Of a stretch of DNA of 55,468 nt, positions 15,870 to 26,000 are shown in pieces (position 1 is the first letter of the stretch; the number at the start of each line of letters is the position of its first letter). A program made the translations under genes and the position numbers. The stretch is from Sphingobacteriales bacterium (GTDB lineage Bacteria > Bacteroidota > Bacteroidia > Chitinophagales > Chitinophagaceae): the NCBI GenBank assembly GCA_004295245.1, contig REAR01000063.1, forward strand, positions 1 to 55,468, written 5' to 3'. The notes below the pieces were generated by a model that searched no databases, had not been told where the DNA came from, and saw nothing but the letters and a program-made list of their open reading frames with translations.

Positions 15870-17768
15870 ATGAAAAAGCAGTTATTAGTTGTTGCATTTA
15901 TTTTAGTGTGTGCATTTATAAGTGTAGCACAACAAACACAAAAGCCGCCATTGCATGGAAAAAACTGGATGGCCATTACCGGCAAACCGTTGGCAGCAAC
16001 AGCTGGCGCAATAACTTTTCAAAAAGGTGGCAATGCTGTAGATGCGGCCTGTGCTATGTTAGCTGCCACCTGCACTATGTGGGATGTATTAAGCTGGGGC
16101 GGAGAAACCCAAGCACTGATCTATAACCCAAAAACAAAAAAAGTAATTGCCATAAATGCCATGGGCGTAGCACCCACAGGCGCCACTGCTGATTTTTTTA
16201 AAGGCAAGGGATATAATTTTCCGCCAGAGTATGGACCTCTGGCAGCCACTACACCGGGCACACCGGGCGGTATCTGTTATATGCTGGCAGAATATGGTAC
16301 ACTTAGTTTAAAAGAAGTGCTGGCACCTGCCATGCAATTAGCAGCCGGCTACCCTATGGAAGCACAAACGGCCAACAGCATTGAAAGAGGAAAAGCACGC
16401 ATTAAAGAATGGCCATATAGTGCCAAAGTTTTTTTAACGCATGCCGGAGAAAAAAGAGAAGCCCCGGAAGCAGGCGAAATTTTTGTACAAAAAGATTTAC
16501 TGACCACTTTGCAAAAAATGGTACAAGCCGAACAAGAAGCTTTAAAAAATGGCCGTACCCGCAAGCAGGCTATAATGGCTGCATATGATCGGTTTTATAA
16601 AGGAGATATAGCCCGTGAGTTTGTACGCGGTTGCCAGGAGCAAGGCGGCTTAATTACCCTGCAAGATTTAGCTGCATGGAAGCCCATAGAAGAAGCACCC
16701 TTACACGTAAACTACAAAGGCATTGAAGTGTATAAAATGCAGCAATGGACGCAAGGCCCCATGCTCTTACAATCGCTGAACATTTTAGAAAACTTTGATG
16801 CTAAAGCAATGGGCTACAATAGCACCAAATATATTAACACGCTTTACCAAACTATGAGCCTGAGCTTTGCAGATAGAGATTTTTATTACGGAGATCCTTA
16901 CAAATTACCCGCAGAACCAATACAGGGTTTATTAAGTAAAGCGTATGCAAAACAAAGAGCCACATTAATTAATCCGCTAAAAAATGAGCCGTTGGTTGGT
17001 CCCGGAGATCCATATCCATTTGAAGGAAAAACAAATCCGTATACATCTATTTTAAAACAACGCGGCTTTGATATTAATAACAACAGCAACCGCGGTTTTG
17101 TACCAGCACACGATTCTGCCATTGCGTACAATAACCTGCCGGTTAATGAAGAATATATAGATCGTTTAACCCGCGGCACTACTAGTGTAGAAGCTGCAGA
17201 TAAAGAAGGTTGGGTGGTTTCTATTACACCCAGTGGTGGTTGGTTACCTGCATGCATTGCCGGTAACACCGGTTTAGGCATGAGTCAGCGCATGCAGAGT
17301 TTTGTATTAGATGAAACGCTCAATCCTTTTAATGTTGTAGAACCCGGTAAAAGGCCAAGAGTTACGCTTACACCTTCGTTGGCTTTAAAAGACGGCAAAC
17401 CCTTTTTAAGTTTTGCGGTGCAAGGTGGCGATACACAAGACCAAAACCTGTTACAATTTTTTTTGAACATGGTAGAGTTTGGAATGACGGTGCAACAAGC
17501 CTGCGAGGCTGCAAATATCAATAGCAACCAGCTTTGGTTATCGTTAGGCGGCACTAAAACCGACGATAGAAAACCCCGTGCCGGCAGCATACTATTGCAT
17601 AACAATACAACAGAAGCTATACGTAATGAACTTAAAAAGATGGGCTACCAGTTAAGTTTTGGAGATCGTACCAGTGGCCCCATTAATGCCATTTATTTTG
17701 ATTGGAAGCATGGCAGTTTTTGGGGCGGCAGTAGTAATAATGGAGAGGATTATGGCATTGCATGGTAA
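15870..17768 (+). CDS. Gamma-glutamyltransferase family protein (secreted)
   Basis: 632 residues. Signal peptide MKKQLLVVAFILVCAFISVAQ, so periplasmic or exported. The large subunit is recognised from FQKGGNAVDAACAMLAAT, WGGETQALIYNP and TTPGTPGGI. The cleavage and nucleophile site is R-G-T437-T438-S-V-E: the first Thr should become the N-terminal nucleophile after self-cleavage. The histidine and serine following the TT pair in E. coli GGT (TTHxSVVD) are replaced here by S and E. GGT enzymes hydrolyse or transfer the gamma-glutamyl group of glutathione; this subfamily may act on other gamma-glutamyl or cephalosporin-like amides. Single-gene unit. Confidence 0.88.
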   Translation: MKKQLLVVAFILVCAFISVAQQTQKPPLHGKNWMAITGKPLAATAGAITFQKGGNAVDAACAMLAATCTMWDVLSWGGETQALIYNPKTKKVIAINAMGVAPTGATADFFKGKGYNFPPEYGPLAATTPGTPGGICYMLAEYGTLSLKEVLAPAMQLAAGYPMEAQTANSIERGKARIKEWPYSAKVFLTHAGEKREAPEAGEIFVQKDLLTTLQKMVQAEQEALKNGRTRKQAIMAAYDRFYKGDIAREFVRGCQEQGGLITLQDLAAWKPIEEAPLHVNYKGIEVYKMQQWTQGPMLLQSLNILENFDAKAMGYNSTKYINTLYQTMSLSFADRDFYYGDPYKLPAEPIQGLLSKAYAKQRATLINPLKNEPLVGPGDPYPFEGKTNPYTSILKQRGFDINNNSNRGFVPAHDSAIAYNNLPVNEEYIDRLTRGTTSVEAADKEGWVVSITPSGGWLPACIAGNTGLGMSQRMQSFVLDETLNPFNVVEPGKRPRVTLTPSLALKDGKPFLSFAVQGGDTQDQNLLQFFLNMVEFGMTVQQACEAANINSNQLWLSLGGTKTDDRKPRAGSILLHNNTTEAIRNELKKMGYQLSFGDRTSGPINAIYFDWKHGSFWGGSSNNGEDYGIAW

Positions 17769-17796
17769 TACTATTAATGTTGTATAAATTATGAAG

Positions 17797-17845
17797 CCAG
17801 CAGTTGTTTGCTAATTAAACATCGTTGTGTCGCACCCTTCAACAG
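17797..17845. repeat. Interspersed palindromic element, copy 5 (left half)
   Basis: CCAGCAGT near 17798 followed by ACATCGTTGTGTCGCACCC (17819-17837) and TTCAACAGC. One base differs from the usual core (GTTGTGTCGCAC). No right half follows. The remainder of the gap to 18041 shows a small GTTGT/ACAAC hairpin near 17887 and no other clear signal. Confidence 0.65.
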
Positions 17846-18040
17846 CATCTCATTTTAGGGCTAAACTTGTCTTTGCTCAATAATCGTTGTCCAAACAACA
17901 AATTTGGTCAAAGTAAAAAACTAAGGTGTTTCTATTATGGTGGTTTACTTAAAAACATAGTATCTTTAGTATAGACAGGCTTTACATTTAATTGGCTCAC
18001 GGTTAAGGCATTTATTTGTAGACATCCGTAATCTTGTTTG

Positions 18041-19246
18041 ATGGCAAACTCAAAAGTGACCACTTTTTTGCGCTCTAATATTTCGCTAACTGGCTTCGAG
18101 AGATTTATCCATATTTCATTCATTGCAATCATTATAAATGTTGCAGACAGTTTGATGGGTAAATACATAGACCTTTTGGGGGCATATATATTATTAGCAA
18201 CCATACCCCCTCTTATCGTCTCCCTTTATTTGTACAAAAAAAATAAAAAGCTGGCTGCTAAAACCATTGCAGCCATAACTTATAATCTTGTATTTTACTT
18301 TATTTCAATAAACGTTGGCTTGGGTGGAGGCACCTACTTCTATTACTTCCCTTTTATGATCAGTTTTATTTACATGTTTCAGGCAGAGGAAGATGATAAG
18401 TATGCACTTGTTTTTGTTATTGCAAGTCTTGTATGTTTAATTTTTATTCTAATCACTGTACCGTATCCACCTGTGTATTTTCAAGCGCCTCCGGAACGAA
18501 TAAGAGAAGTTATGTTTTTGTCTTTTATTACCTCTTTTATATTAACAATGTATTATTTCTATGTAATTTATAAATACCAGCAATCGCTCAGCATTAAAAT
18601 TTATGAAACAGAACAGCTAAATAAAAGAAAAGAACTAAGATCTATTATTGAAATACAGGAAACAGAAAGAGAAAGTATAGTAAATGAATTGCGCAATAAT
18701 ATCAACCAAACATTGGCCACCTCCAAATTCTTGTTAGATAAAGCAAAGGAAGAACATACCAATAACACACTGATAGAAAAGAGTTACAACCTTACACAAG
18801 AAGCTATTGAACAATTATCTTTATTATGTGTAACATTAAATCCCAGTATTATAACAGACATTGGATTTATAGATGGCACCAAAGAATACATTAACAACCT
18901 GCGCCGTTTTTCAAGTGTAGCTATTAGTTTCAATTGTTGTCAAACAGCTATTGAAGACATTGATCCAAAAGATAAAGTATCTCTGTTCCGTATCATTCAG
19001 GATTATATCAGTATTGTATTGAGAAATCCAAATTCCAAAAACATTACAATCACAATTAATTACGCGGCACCTAACATCAGCCTTTCTCTGAGTCAGGATG
19101 ATGAGAGCTTTAACTTTATGCAAACGCCATTGCAAAACAGCCTTTCTGATATTAAAAACCGTATCAACTATTTTAATGGCACTATCCGGCAGGCACAATC
19201 TGGCGATTTAAGAACGGCACTGCTGGAGCTTTCTCTTACTGAATAA
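18041..19246 (+). CDS. Histidine-kinase-like membrane protein with degenerate catalytic motifs (predicted pseudokinase)
   Basis: 401 residues from the ATG at 18041. Five or six membrane helices cover residues ~25-180. A coiled linker then leads into a HisKA_3-type helix, EIQETERESIVNELRNNINQ: where active relatives have L-H-D, this has L-R218-N, so the phospho-acceptor His is missing. The ATPase-like domain follows (~residues 290-400), but the N-box Asn is replaced by Ser (near 324) and the DxGxG of the G1 box reads DDESF (near 353-357). Overall alignment to NarL-class kinases is otherwise good. It may act as a signal-binding or scaffold partner. No response regulator is adjacent; an ECF sigma cluster follows. 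Confidence 0.75.
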   Translation: MANSKVTTFLRSNISLTGFERFIHISFIAIIINVADSLMGKYIDLLGAYILLATIPPLIVSLYLYKKNKKLAAKTIAAITYNLVFYFISINVGLGGGTYFYYFPFMISFIYMFQAEEDDKYALVFVIASLVCLIFILITVPYPPVYFQAPPERIREVMFLSFITSFILTMYYFYVIYKYQQSLSIKIYETEQLNKRKELRSIIEIQETERESIVNELRNNINQTLATSKFLLDKAKEEHTNNTLIEKSYNLTQEAIEQLSLLCVTLNPSIITDIGFIDGTKEYINNLRRFSSVAISFNCCQTAIEDIDPKDKVSLFRIIQDYISIVLRNPNSKNITITINYAAPNISLSLSQDDESFNFMQTPLQNSLSDIKNRINYFNGTIRQAQSGDLRTALLELSLTE

Positions 19247-19337
19247 TTTTTTTAAACCCACCACAAGTTTGGTTACAGGCATACGTCTAACTCTTTAATA
19301 AAAATACACTTGAAGGAGGCATACTTTAGCCAGGTAC

Positions 19338-19883
19338 ATGAGTAAACTACAATTGAAGGCAGCAGATTTGGGTGCTTTTATGCAAAAGCATCAGGGCAGA
19401 ATATACAACGCGGCTTTAAACCTTTTGCAAAACCAGCTAGAGGCAGAAGAAGTTACGCAGGATGTATTTCTGGAGGCTTATAACAAACAGCAAAGCTTTA
19501 AAGGCGATGCTAGCATCAGCACCTGGTTGTACCGTATTGCAATAAATAAATGCATAGATATTTTAAGAAAAAAACAAAGGCGGCTAAAATGGACAAATCC
19601 GTTAAAATGGATGGCCGCCGAAGCGTTACTACCAGTAGAACCAACAGATTTTGTGCACCCTGGCATTGTAACAGAAAATAAAGAAAAAGCAGCCATTTTG
19701 TACAACGCATTATTGCATTTACCGGTTAACCAACGCACTGCTTATTTACTGCACGATACTGAGCATCTTTCATACAAAGAAATAAGCGAAGTATTAAAAA
19801 CCAGCATTCCAGCAGTAGAATCCCTGTTGTTTAGGGCCAGGCAAAACCTTAGAAAAAGTATTGAAAAATATTATAAAGATTAA
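19338..19883 (+). CDS. ECF-type RNA polymerase sigma factor
   Basis: 181 residues. Region 2: LEAEEVTQDVFLEAYNKQQSFKGDASISTWLYRIAINKCIDILRKK. Region 4: LPVNQRTAYLLHDTEHLSYKEISEVLKTSIPAVESLLFRARQNL, the -35-binding helix-turn-helix. It begins a compact cluster (short membrane protein, Spy-like protein, di-haem peroxidase) with gaps of 4, 1 and 24 bases. The arrangement resembles cnr-type systems in which a membrane anti-sigma and a periplasmic sensor control an ECF factor. A GGAGG at 19316-19320 lies about 18 bases before the start. Confidence 0.92.
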   Translation: MSKLQLKAADLGAFMQKHQGRIYNAALNLLQNQLEAEEVTQDVFLEAYNKQQSFKGDASISTWLYRIAINKCIDILRKKQRRLKWTNPLKWMAAEALLPVEPTDFVHPGIVTENKEKAAILYNALLHLPVNQRTAYLLHDTEHLSYKEISEVLKTSIPAVESLLFRARQNLRKSIEKYYKD

Positions 19884-19887
19884 CTGT

Positions 19888-20196
19888 ATGAAAAAAGAAC
19901 ATTGGGTGGATGCAGTAATAAACAGCACCCATCAGATAAAACCCGCCGGCACCAACCCTTTTTGGGTAATTAGAGTGCAGCAAAAAATAAAAAACCAACA
20001 AGAAAACAGGCACGCTGTAATAGCAGCTAAATGGGTGTACAGTGCTGCTGCTTGCTTTGCAGCGCTACTGGTATTAAATATTTTAACCTTCAGCAATACT
20101 GCCGCCAAAAGCAGTAAGAATAATATACAGTCTGTTATACAGCAATATGGTTTTATGCAAACAGATTATTATTTCTTAGACCCATCAACAAGGTAA
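19888..20196 (+). CDS. Short membrane protein, probable anti-sigma factor
   Basis: 102 residues from the ATG at 19888 (an in-frame start at 19861 would overlap the sigma gene and add nine residues). About 45 cytoplasmic residues (DAVINSTHQIKPAGTNPFWVIRVQQKI) precede one membrane helix (~49-68, YSAAACFAALLVLNILTF), leaving ~35 periplasmic residues. No zinc-binding HxxxCxxC motif is present. Position right after an ECF sigma gene and before a Spy-like periplasmic gene suggests it sequesters the sigma factor at the inner membrane. That is inferred from layout; the sequence alone is not diagnostic. Confidence 0.65.
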   Translation: MKKEHWVDAVINSTHQIKPAGTNPFWVIRVQQKIKNQQENRHAVIAAKWVYSAAACFAALLVLNILTFSNTAAKSSKNNIQSVIQQYGFMQTDYYFLDPSTR

Positions 20197-20197
20197 T

Positions 20198-20674
20198 ATG
20201 AATAAGCAACGCTTTTTAATTATTAGTGTAATTTTATTGCTGGTGTTAAATACAGCTACACTGATGTTCCTGTTTTTTAACCAGCGGCAACAGCAATTAG
20301 CACCGCCCCCCCAAAGTAGTGCCAATAGTTTTATTATAAAAGAGTTGTCGTTAACACCACAGCAACAGCAACAATATGCACAACTATGGCAACAGTTTCA
20401 GCAACAGCTGCGGCAACTTAGGGCAGCAGACAAACAATTGCATCATCAGTATTTTGATTTATTAAAACAAGCCCCACAAGATACCACTGTTATTGATTCT
20501 GTTATAAATAAGATCAGCCTGCAACGCCGCCAAATGGAGATGGCCTTATACAATCATTTTAAACAACTACGCCAGCTATGCACCGCAGAACAACAACAAA
20601 AATTTAACCAGTTGATTGACGAAATAATGCATCGCATGAACCCAAGACCACCCGGCCCGCCCCCTCATCATTAA
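20198..20674 (+). CDS. Spy/CpxP-like periplasmic sensor, membrane-anchored, Gln-rich
   Basis: 158 residues. N-terminal membrane anchor (residues 6-27). The periplasmic part is helical and very rich in Gln (PQQQQQYAQLWQQFQQQL). Two LTxxQ-like motifs occur: L52-T-P-Q-Q and C128-T-A-E-Q-Q, the signature spacing of the Spy/CpxP/CnrX/ZraP group. The tail NPRPPGPPPHH ends in two His and could bind metal. CnrX and ZraP sense metals or envelope stress; here the likely partner is the membrane protein encoded one base upstream. Ligand unknown. Confidence 0.75.
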   Translation: MNKQRFLIISVILLLVLNTATLMFLFFNQRQQQLAPPPQSSANSFIIKELSLTPQQQQQYAQLWQQFQQQLRQLRAADKQLHHQYFDLLKQAPQDTTVIDSVINKISLQRRQMEMALYNHFKQLRQLCTAEQQQKFNQLIDEIMHRMNPRPPGPPPHH

Positions 20675-20698
20675 ATAACTACCTAAACACACAACCAT

Positions 20699-21865
20699 AT
20701 GAAATATAAAAACGCATTACTAATAACAAGTTGCTTTTGCAGTATGCTGGTAACCGGTACGGCAATTATTAGTTGTAATAAAAGCAACAGTAATTCTTCA
20801 CCGTCAGATCCGTTGGCGGCACTCAACCTGCCCGCCACTCCATTTGCATATGCCAGCCAGCCGCTGCCCCTTTATTTTAATAGCCCGCCCATACAAGCGC
20901 AAATAAATACACCGGTAGATAACGCAGTAACCGATTGGGGTGCCACGCTGGGCCGTGTATTGTTTTACGACAAAAAACTATCCATCAATAACAGTATATC
21001 TTGCGCTAGCTGTCATGCACAGGCCAATGGATTTTCTGATACTGCAGTGCTTAGTAAAGGCTTTGCCGGCGGTTTAACAGGCAGGCATTCCATGTCGCTT
21101 ATTAACGCAAAATATTATCCCAATGGCCGCTTCTTTTGGGATGAAAGAGCCACTACATTAGAACAACAGGTATTAACCCCCGTGCAAGATGCTGTTGAAA
21201 TGGGGATGCGGTTAGACACCTTAAATAATCGCTTACAAAAAACAACACACTACCCTTATCTCTTTAATAAAGCTTTTGGCTCAGAAACCATCACTTCAGA
21301 CCGTATTGCAAAAGCCATGGCGCAATTCATTCGTTCTATGATTTCTTACCAATCTAAGTTTGATGCTGGCCGTGCCGCCGTTACACCGGGGCAAGACCCC
21401 GTACTTACTCCCTATAGCAATTTTACCGCACAAGAAAACGAAGGAAAGCAATTGTTTTTTAGTGCCACCACAACCTGCAATACCTGCCATGGTACTGAAA
21501 CCTTTACTGCACCAGCAGATAGAAATAATGGATTGGAAAACCCATCAGTTGACCGGGGTAAAGGGGGCGTAACCAATATACCCGTGCAAATAGGCAATTT
21601 TAAAGTGCCCTCTTTAAAAAACATTGCATTAACGGCGCCCTATATGCACGATGGACGGTTTAAAACTTTAGAAGAAGTAGTGGAACATTATAACAGCGGT
21701 ATTAAATCCAACCCCAACCTGGCACCGCAATTAAAAAATAACGATGGTACCCCTAAACGAATGAACTTAACAACACAACAAAAAAATTCGCTGGTGGCAT
21801 TTTTAAAAACGCTTACAGATACTGTAATTACAACCGATACTAAATTCAGTAACCCTTTTCGTTAA
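20699..21865 (+). CDS. Di-haem cytochrome c peroxidase family lipoprotein
   Basis: 388 residues. Lipobox Cys26 (TGTAIISC). Two standard CxxCH haem sites: C102-A-S-C-H106 and C260-N-T-C-H264. Other family signatures: LGRVLFYDKKLSINNSISC, GRHSMSLINAKYY, FFWDERATTLEQQ, FKVPSLKNIALTAPYMHDGR (methionine ligand region) and LEEVVEHYNSG. The family reduces H2O2 in the periplasm using electrons from small c-type cytochromes, or acts on other substrates (MauG-like). It ends the ECF sigma cluster, suggesting control by envelope or redox stress. Confidence 0.9.
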   Translation: MKYKNALLITSCFCSMLVTGTAIISCNKSNSNSSPSDPLAALNLPATPFAYASQPLPLYFNSPPIQAQINTPVDNAVTDWGATLGRVLFYDKKLSINNSISCASCHAQANGFSDTAVLSKGFAGGLTGRHSMSLINAKYYPNGRFFWDERATTLEQQVLTPVQDAVEMGMRLDTLNNRLQKTTHYPYLFNKAFGSETITSDRIAKAMAQFIRSMISYQSKFDAGRAAVTPGQDPVLTPYSNFTAQENEGKQLFFSATTTCNTCHGTETFTAPADRNNGLENPSVDRGKGGVTNIPVQIGNFKVPSLKNIALTAPYMHDGRFKTLEEVVEHYNSGIKSNPNLAPQLKNNDGTPKRMNLTTQQKNSLVAFLKTLTDTVITTDTKFSNPFR

Positions 21866-21931
21866 CAGGTACTTTAGGCATATAGTTGGCAGGCGCCACT
21901 ATGGTGGTACTTTTTTATTTAGGTTACCAGC

Positions 21932-22090
21932 TGTAGTCCCGAACGTTTAGGATCATCGCATCATCCGTTACGTAACACACTTGTATGTAAGAATAGATAT
22001 AAACAAAAATATAGGGCCTACGACCTAAACCTTAAGCCCCAAACTCCTTTCCGCGGCTGAAGTGTGCGACGCAACTGCTGCCGGGTATTG
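21932..22090. repeat. Interspersed palindromic element, copy 6 (left arm decayed); rest of 21866-22221
   Basis: GGTTACCAGCTGTAGT near 21932 is the outer left motif; the left inner arm survives only as GCATCATCCGTTACGTAAC; the right inner arm is intact as AGTGTGCGACGCAAC (22061-22075). Before it, a weak hairpin GCCAC/GTGGT with a T run (21895-21917) may end the peroxidase transcript. The last 130 bases are AT-rich promoter-like DNA (TATTATTTG at 22164-22172). Confidence 0.65.
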
Positions 22091-22192
22091 CTTTAAAGCT
22101 TGTTCCCTAATCTTTTCTTGTAAAAAGAAAAAAAGCTTTTCCTGTTTTTTGCAAGAATTAAAATATTATTTGCGGTTTTATGCGGGTTTTTT

Positions 22193-22212
22193 GGTTACTT
22201 TGGAGAGTAACC
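22193..22212. promoter_or_regulatory. Inverted repeat before the DeoR gene, possible operator
   Basis: GGTTACT (22193-22199) and AGTAACC (22206-22212) are perfect arms with a 6-base spacer, ending 9 bases before the ATG of the DeoR-family gene. A self-binding operator is plausible; the arms also resemble the outer arm of the dispersed repeat, so chance or kinship with it is possible. Confidence 0.35.
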
Positions 22213-22221
22213 AAAACTACC

Positions 22222-22971
22222 ATGCTTAAAAAAGAGCGTCAGGCCTATATTTTGCACCAGGTAAACCTGCACAACAAAGTACTGTCGTCTACCTTAAGTG
22301 AAGAGATTAGTGTTTCTGAAGACACCATTCGCAGAGACCTGCAAGAACTGTCTGATGAAGGCAAGATAATTAAAGTGCATGGCGGTGCCTTATCGCATTC
22401 TTTTAACTATGTTAATTATCCTTCCAGCAAAATTTACTCGCACAGCAACAAACGTATTATAGCAGAAAAAGTAGTGAAGTTGATTAGTGATGGTATGTTT
22501 TTATTAACTACCGGCGGAACTACTATTTTAGAAATTGCCAGAGTGTTACCACCTCAATTAAGAGCTACATTTATTTCGGGTAGTATACCGGTGGTATTAG
22601 AATACCTGCACCACCCCAACATAGATGTAATTGTAATTGGAGATAAGGTTTCAAAAAATTCTAAAATTACGGTGGGCGGCGATGCTATATCCAGCATCAA
22701 AAAAATTAAAGCCGATTTGTGTTTATTAGGCATTAACTCTATAGACACCACACATGGTATAACAGATAATGATTGGGATGTGGTGCATATAAAAAAAGCC
22801 ATGATTGAAAGCAGTAAGCAAACAGTATGCGTAAGTATTTCTGAAAAGCTGGATACCTGCCAGCCTTTTCAGGTTTGTGAACTGAATAAAATTGATATAC
22901 TGATTACAGAATTAGACCCTATGGATGAAAAGCTGGAACCTTACAGAGAGGCCGGCATTACTATTTTATAA
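22222..22971 (+). CDS. DeoR/GlpR-family transcriptional regulator
   Basis: 249 residues from the ATG at 22222; the 14 codons of open frame before it are not family-like. N-terminal DeoR helix-turn-helix: ERQAYILHQVNLHNKVLSSTLSEEISVSEDTIRRDLQELSDEGKIIKVHGGAL, with the family signature SEDTIRRDLQEL. The C-terminal DeoRC sensor domain is related to sugar-phosphate isomerases: LLTTGGTTILEIARVLP, TFISGSIPVVLEYL, DLCLLGINSIDTTHGITDND. Such repressors respond to phosphorylated sugars. It lies 118 bases before a SusC/SusD locus in the same direction, which it may control; that link is inference. Confidence 0.92.
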   Translation: MLKKERQAYILHQVNLHNKVLSSTLSEEISVSEDTIRRDLQELSDEGKIIKVHGGALSHSFNYVNYPSSKIYSHSNKRIIAEKVVKLISDGMFLLTTGGTTILEIARVLPPQLRATFISGSIPVVLEYLHHPNIDVIVIGDKVSKNSKITVGGDAISSIKKIKADLCLLGINSIDTTHGITDNDWDVVHIKKAMIESSKQTVCVSISEKLDTCQPFQVCELNKIDILITELDPMDEKLEPYREAGITIL

Positions 22972-23089
22972 ATCCATTGATCCCCCTTACTACCAACAAC
23001 GATTGTATTGCCAATTAAAATGGTGCTAAAAATTTATGCCCCATAAGTTAAAAACAAACGTTTGAATATTGAATATTAAACCAACAGTT

Positions 23090-26000
23090 ATGCGAAAAAT
23101 TGTCTTTCTATTGTTTCTCCTGGTATGTGGAACTTTTGTACATGCACAGGAAAAGACTATCAGTGGTAACATTACATCTGCCGATGATAATGTGCCGCTT
23201 CAAAGTGTTACCATTACCAACACTAAAACAAACAAACGAACTCAAACAGATGGCCAGGGTTATTTTCAAATTAAGGCATCTGTGGGTGACAAGCTGTTGT
23301 TTTCTGCTGTTGGTTATTCAAAAAAAGAAGTTACAGTAAGTAGCAATGCTGTTATTGATCTTAGCCTTGCCGTAGTTAATAAAGAGTTGGGAGAAGTTGT
23401 GGTAACTGCATTGGGTATTAAAAGAGATAAACGAGGGCTTGGGTTTGCCTCTCAGGAAATTAAAGGAGAAGAAGTTGCACAAACCCAACGAGAAAATTTT
23501 TTTAACTCTTTACAAGGTCGTGTGGCTGGAGCCACCTTGGTACAAACCAGTGGTGCCCCCGGCGCTTCTTCAAACATTGTACTAAGAGGGTTTAACTCGC
23601 TATCGGGTAATAACTCGCCGCTGATAGTGGTAGATGGCTTACCCATTAGTAACAATACATTTAACCAGGGTTTGCTGGCATCAGATCTTCCTAACCGTAA
23701 TAACGACTATACCAACAGGGCCGCAGATATTAACCCGGATGATATAGAGTCTATCAACATTTTAAAAGGGCCTGAAGCAACCGCACTTTATGGTATTGAA
23801 GCAGGCAGTGGTGCCATTATTATTACCACCAAAAAAGCAAAAGCAGGAAAGCTTAAAATAAGTTATGATAATAATTTCCGGGTTACGCACTTGTACCGTT
23901 TTCCTGAAATACAAACAACTTATGGAACAGGTTTAAATGGAGTAAGTTCTAAAGACCGCAGATTATTTGGTCCTAAAAACGATCCTTCCACTCCGTTTTA
24001 TGATAATATCAGAAACTTCTTTCGCGACGGTTTTCAGCATAAACATAATTTAACGTTGGAAGGTGGTAAGAAAAATACCGCATTACGAGGCAATCTTACT
24101 TACAGAGATGAAGCTGGTGTGGTACCTAATACGGGATTAACGCAGCTACAGGCAAGGGTTACTGTTAACCAAAAAGTAACCAAAAAGTTGGATCTTAATT
24201 TTTCTGGGGCATACATCAATACAAAGAACGATAAGTCGCTGAGAGGTTCTGGCGGTTTCTTACAAAACTTAATGTTATGGCCAACCTCTGATGATGCAAG
24301 AGATTACTTAAACCCGGATGGCACCCGTAAATTCTTTTTTGAACCCGATGCGTCTGGCAACCAACCCAACGAAGCAGATAACCCCTTCTTTGAAACAGCC
24401 AGAAATATTTCTTATGATAAAACAAACAGGGCTCTTTTAAATCTAACAGCCAATTATCGGCCTACAACCTGGTGGGATATTGTGGTAAGAGTAGGTTCTG
24501 ATATTTATGATCAGGAAGGACTTACTTATTATCATCCGGAATCTAATCAGGCCCGTACCGTACGCGGACAAGTAGAAGACTATACAGAAAAATTTCGCAG
24601 CATAAATAGTGTATTGATAAATACGTTTAAGAAAAGTTTTGGCAAATTTAATGGTACGGTAAGAGTTGGTATTGCCAACGATGATTGGGTTAGAAAAAAC
24701 TTTAGCCGAAGAGGACAAACATTAAAAGATTCTGTTACCAAAGACATTAGTGCAGCAACGGCCCTGGTAACCAGCCGCGAAACTGGCCGAGATACACTTA
24801 CTAAAAAAAGACTACAGGGGGTTTTTGGAGAAATTAGTGTTAACTACGATGAGTTAATTTACCTGACACTAACTGGTAGAAACGACTGGACATCTACCCT
24901 GCCGACTGCATCACGTTCTTTCTTTTATCCCGCAGTAAGCCTTTCATTTATAATGAGCGATCTGTTGTTTAAAGATGCAAAATCAGCACCCTATTGGAAG
25001 CTGAGAGCATCCTATGCACAAACAGCAAAAGATATTCTGCCTTATGGCTCTCAAAGTTGGTATACCAATGCACCTGGTACTACCAATGCTTATGGTTTTG
25101 CTTATGACTTTTTTAATCAAAACCCAAAGATTGTTCCTGAAACACAAAAGACCTTTGAGTTAGGAACAGAACTGAAGTTGTTTAATAACCGTGTATCGTT
25201 AGACTATACTTATTACAACACACGCAACCTCGATCAGATTGTGCGGTTGGTTCGTTTGAGTTATGGTACTGGTTTTATTTTAAACACCAGCAATATAAGC
25301 GATACTAAAAACACAGGGCATGAAATTATGCTGGGCCTAACGCCTGTAAAAAACAAAATAATAACATGGAAGCTGAACCTCAACTTCAACACCATGACTA
25401 ATAAAATTACACGTATACCAGAAAATATTCCGGAGTTTTACAACTCAGATACCTGGTTGGGTAATTTTAGAGCTGGCTTAACAAAAAATGGAACCATTAC
25501 ACAGTTAACAGGCCAAAACTACCTGAAGAATAATGCAGGACAAATATTAATTGACCCCTCAACTGGCTATCCTTTACCAGACCCTAACTATACAAAAATT
25601 GCCGATAGAAACCCAGACTTTCAATTAGGCATTGGCAATACCATTACTTATAAAAAAATATCACTTTCCTTCTTATTAGATATTAAGAAAGGTGGCGACA
25701 TTTTAAATGGTAATGAAATTTGGATGACACAAAATGGTATTAGCAAAAGAACACTTGACCGTGAACAAGCCAGAGTATATGGCGGCGTACTGAGAGATGG
25801 TTTAGAAAACACCGCAACGCCAACCAAAAATGCCATTTCTGTTTTACCAATGTATCAAAGTGCTGTTTATACTGACAGAACCTATGCTATTGATTATGTA
25901 GAGCATGATGTAAACTGGGTACGCCTGCGTGATATTACCTTACGCTTTAGTGCAGGCAATAAACTGCTCAATAAACTAAAACTCTTTAGTGCAGCAGATG

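Noticed and set aside
19271-19290. ECF-type promoter (GGTTAC...CGTCTA) before the second sigma gene
   Set aside because: The spacing between the two boxes is far below the usual 15-17 bases.
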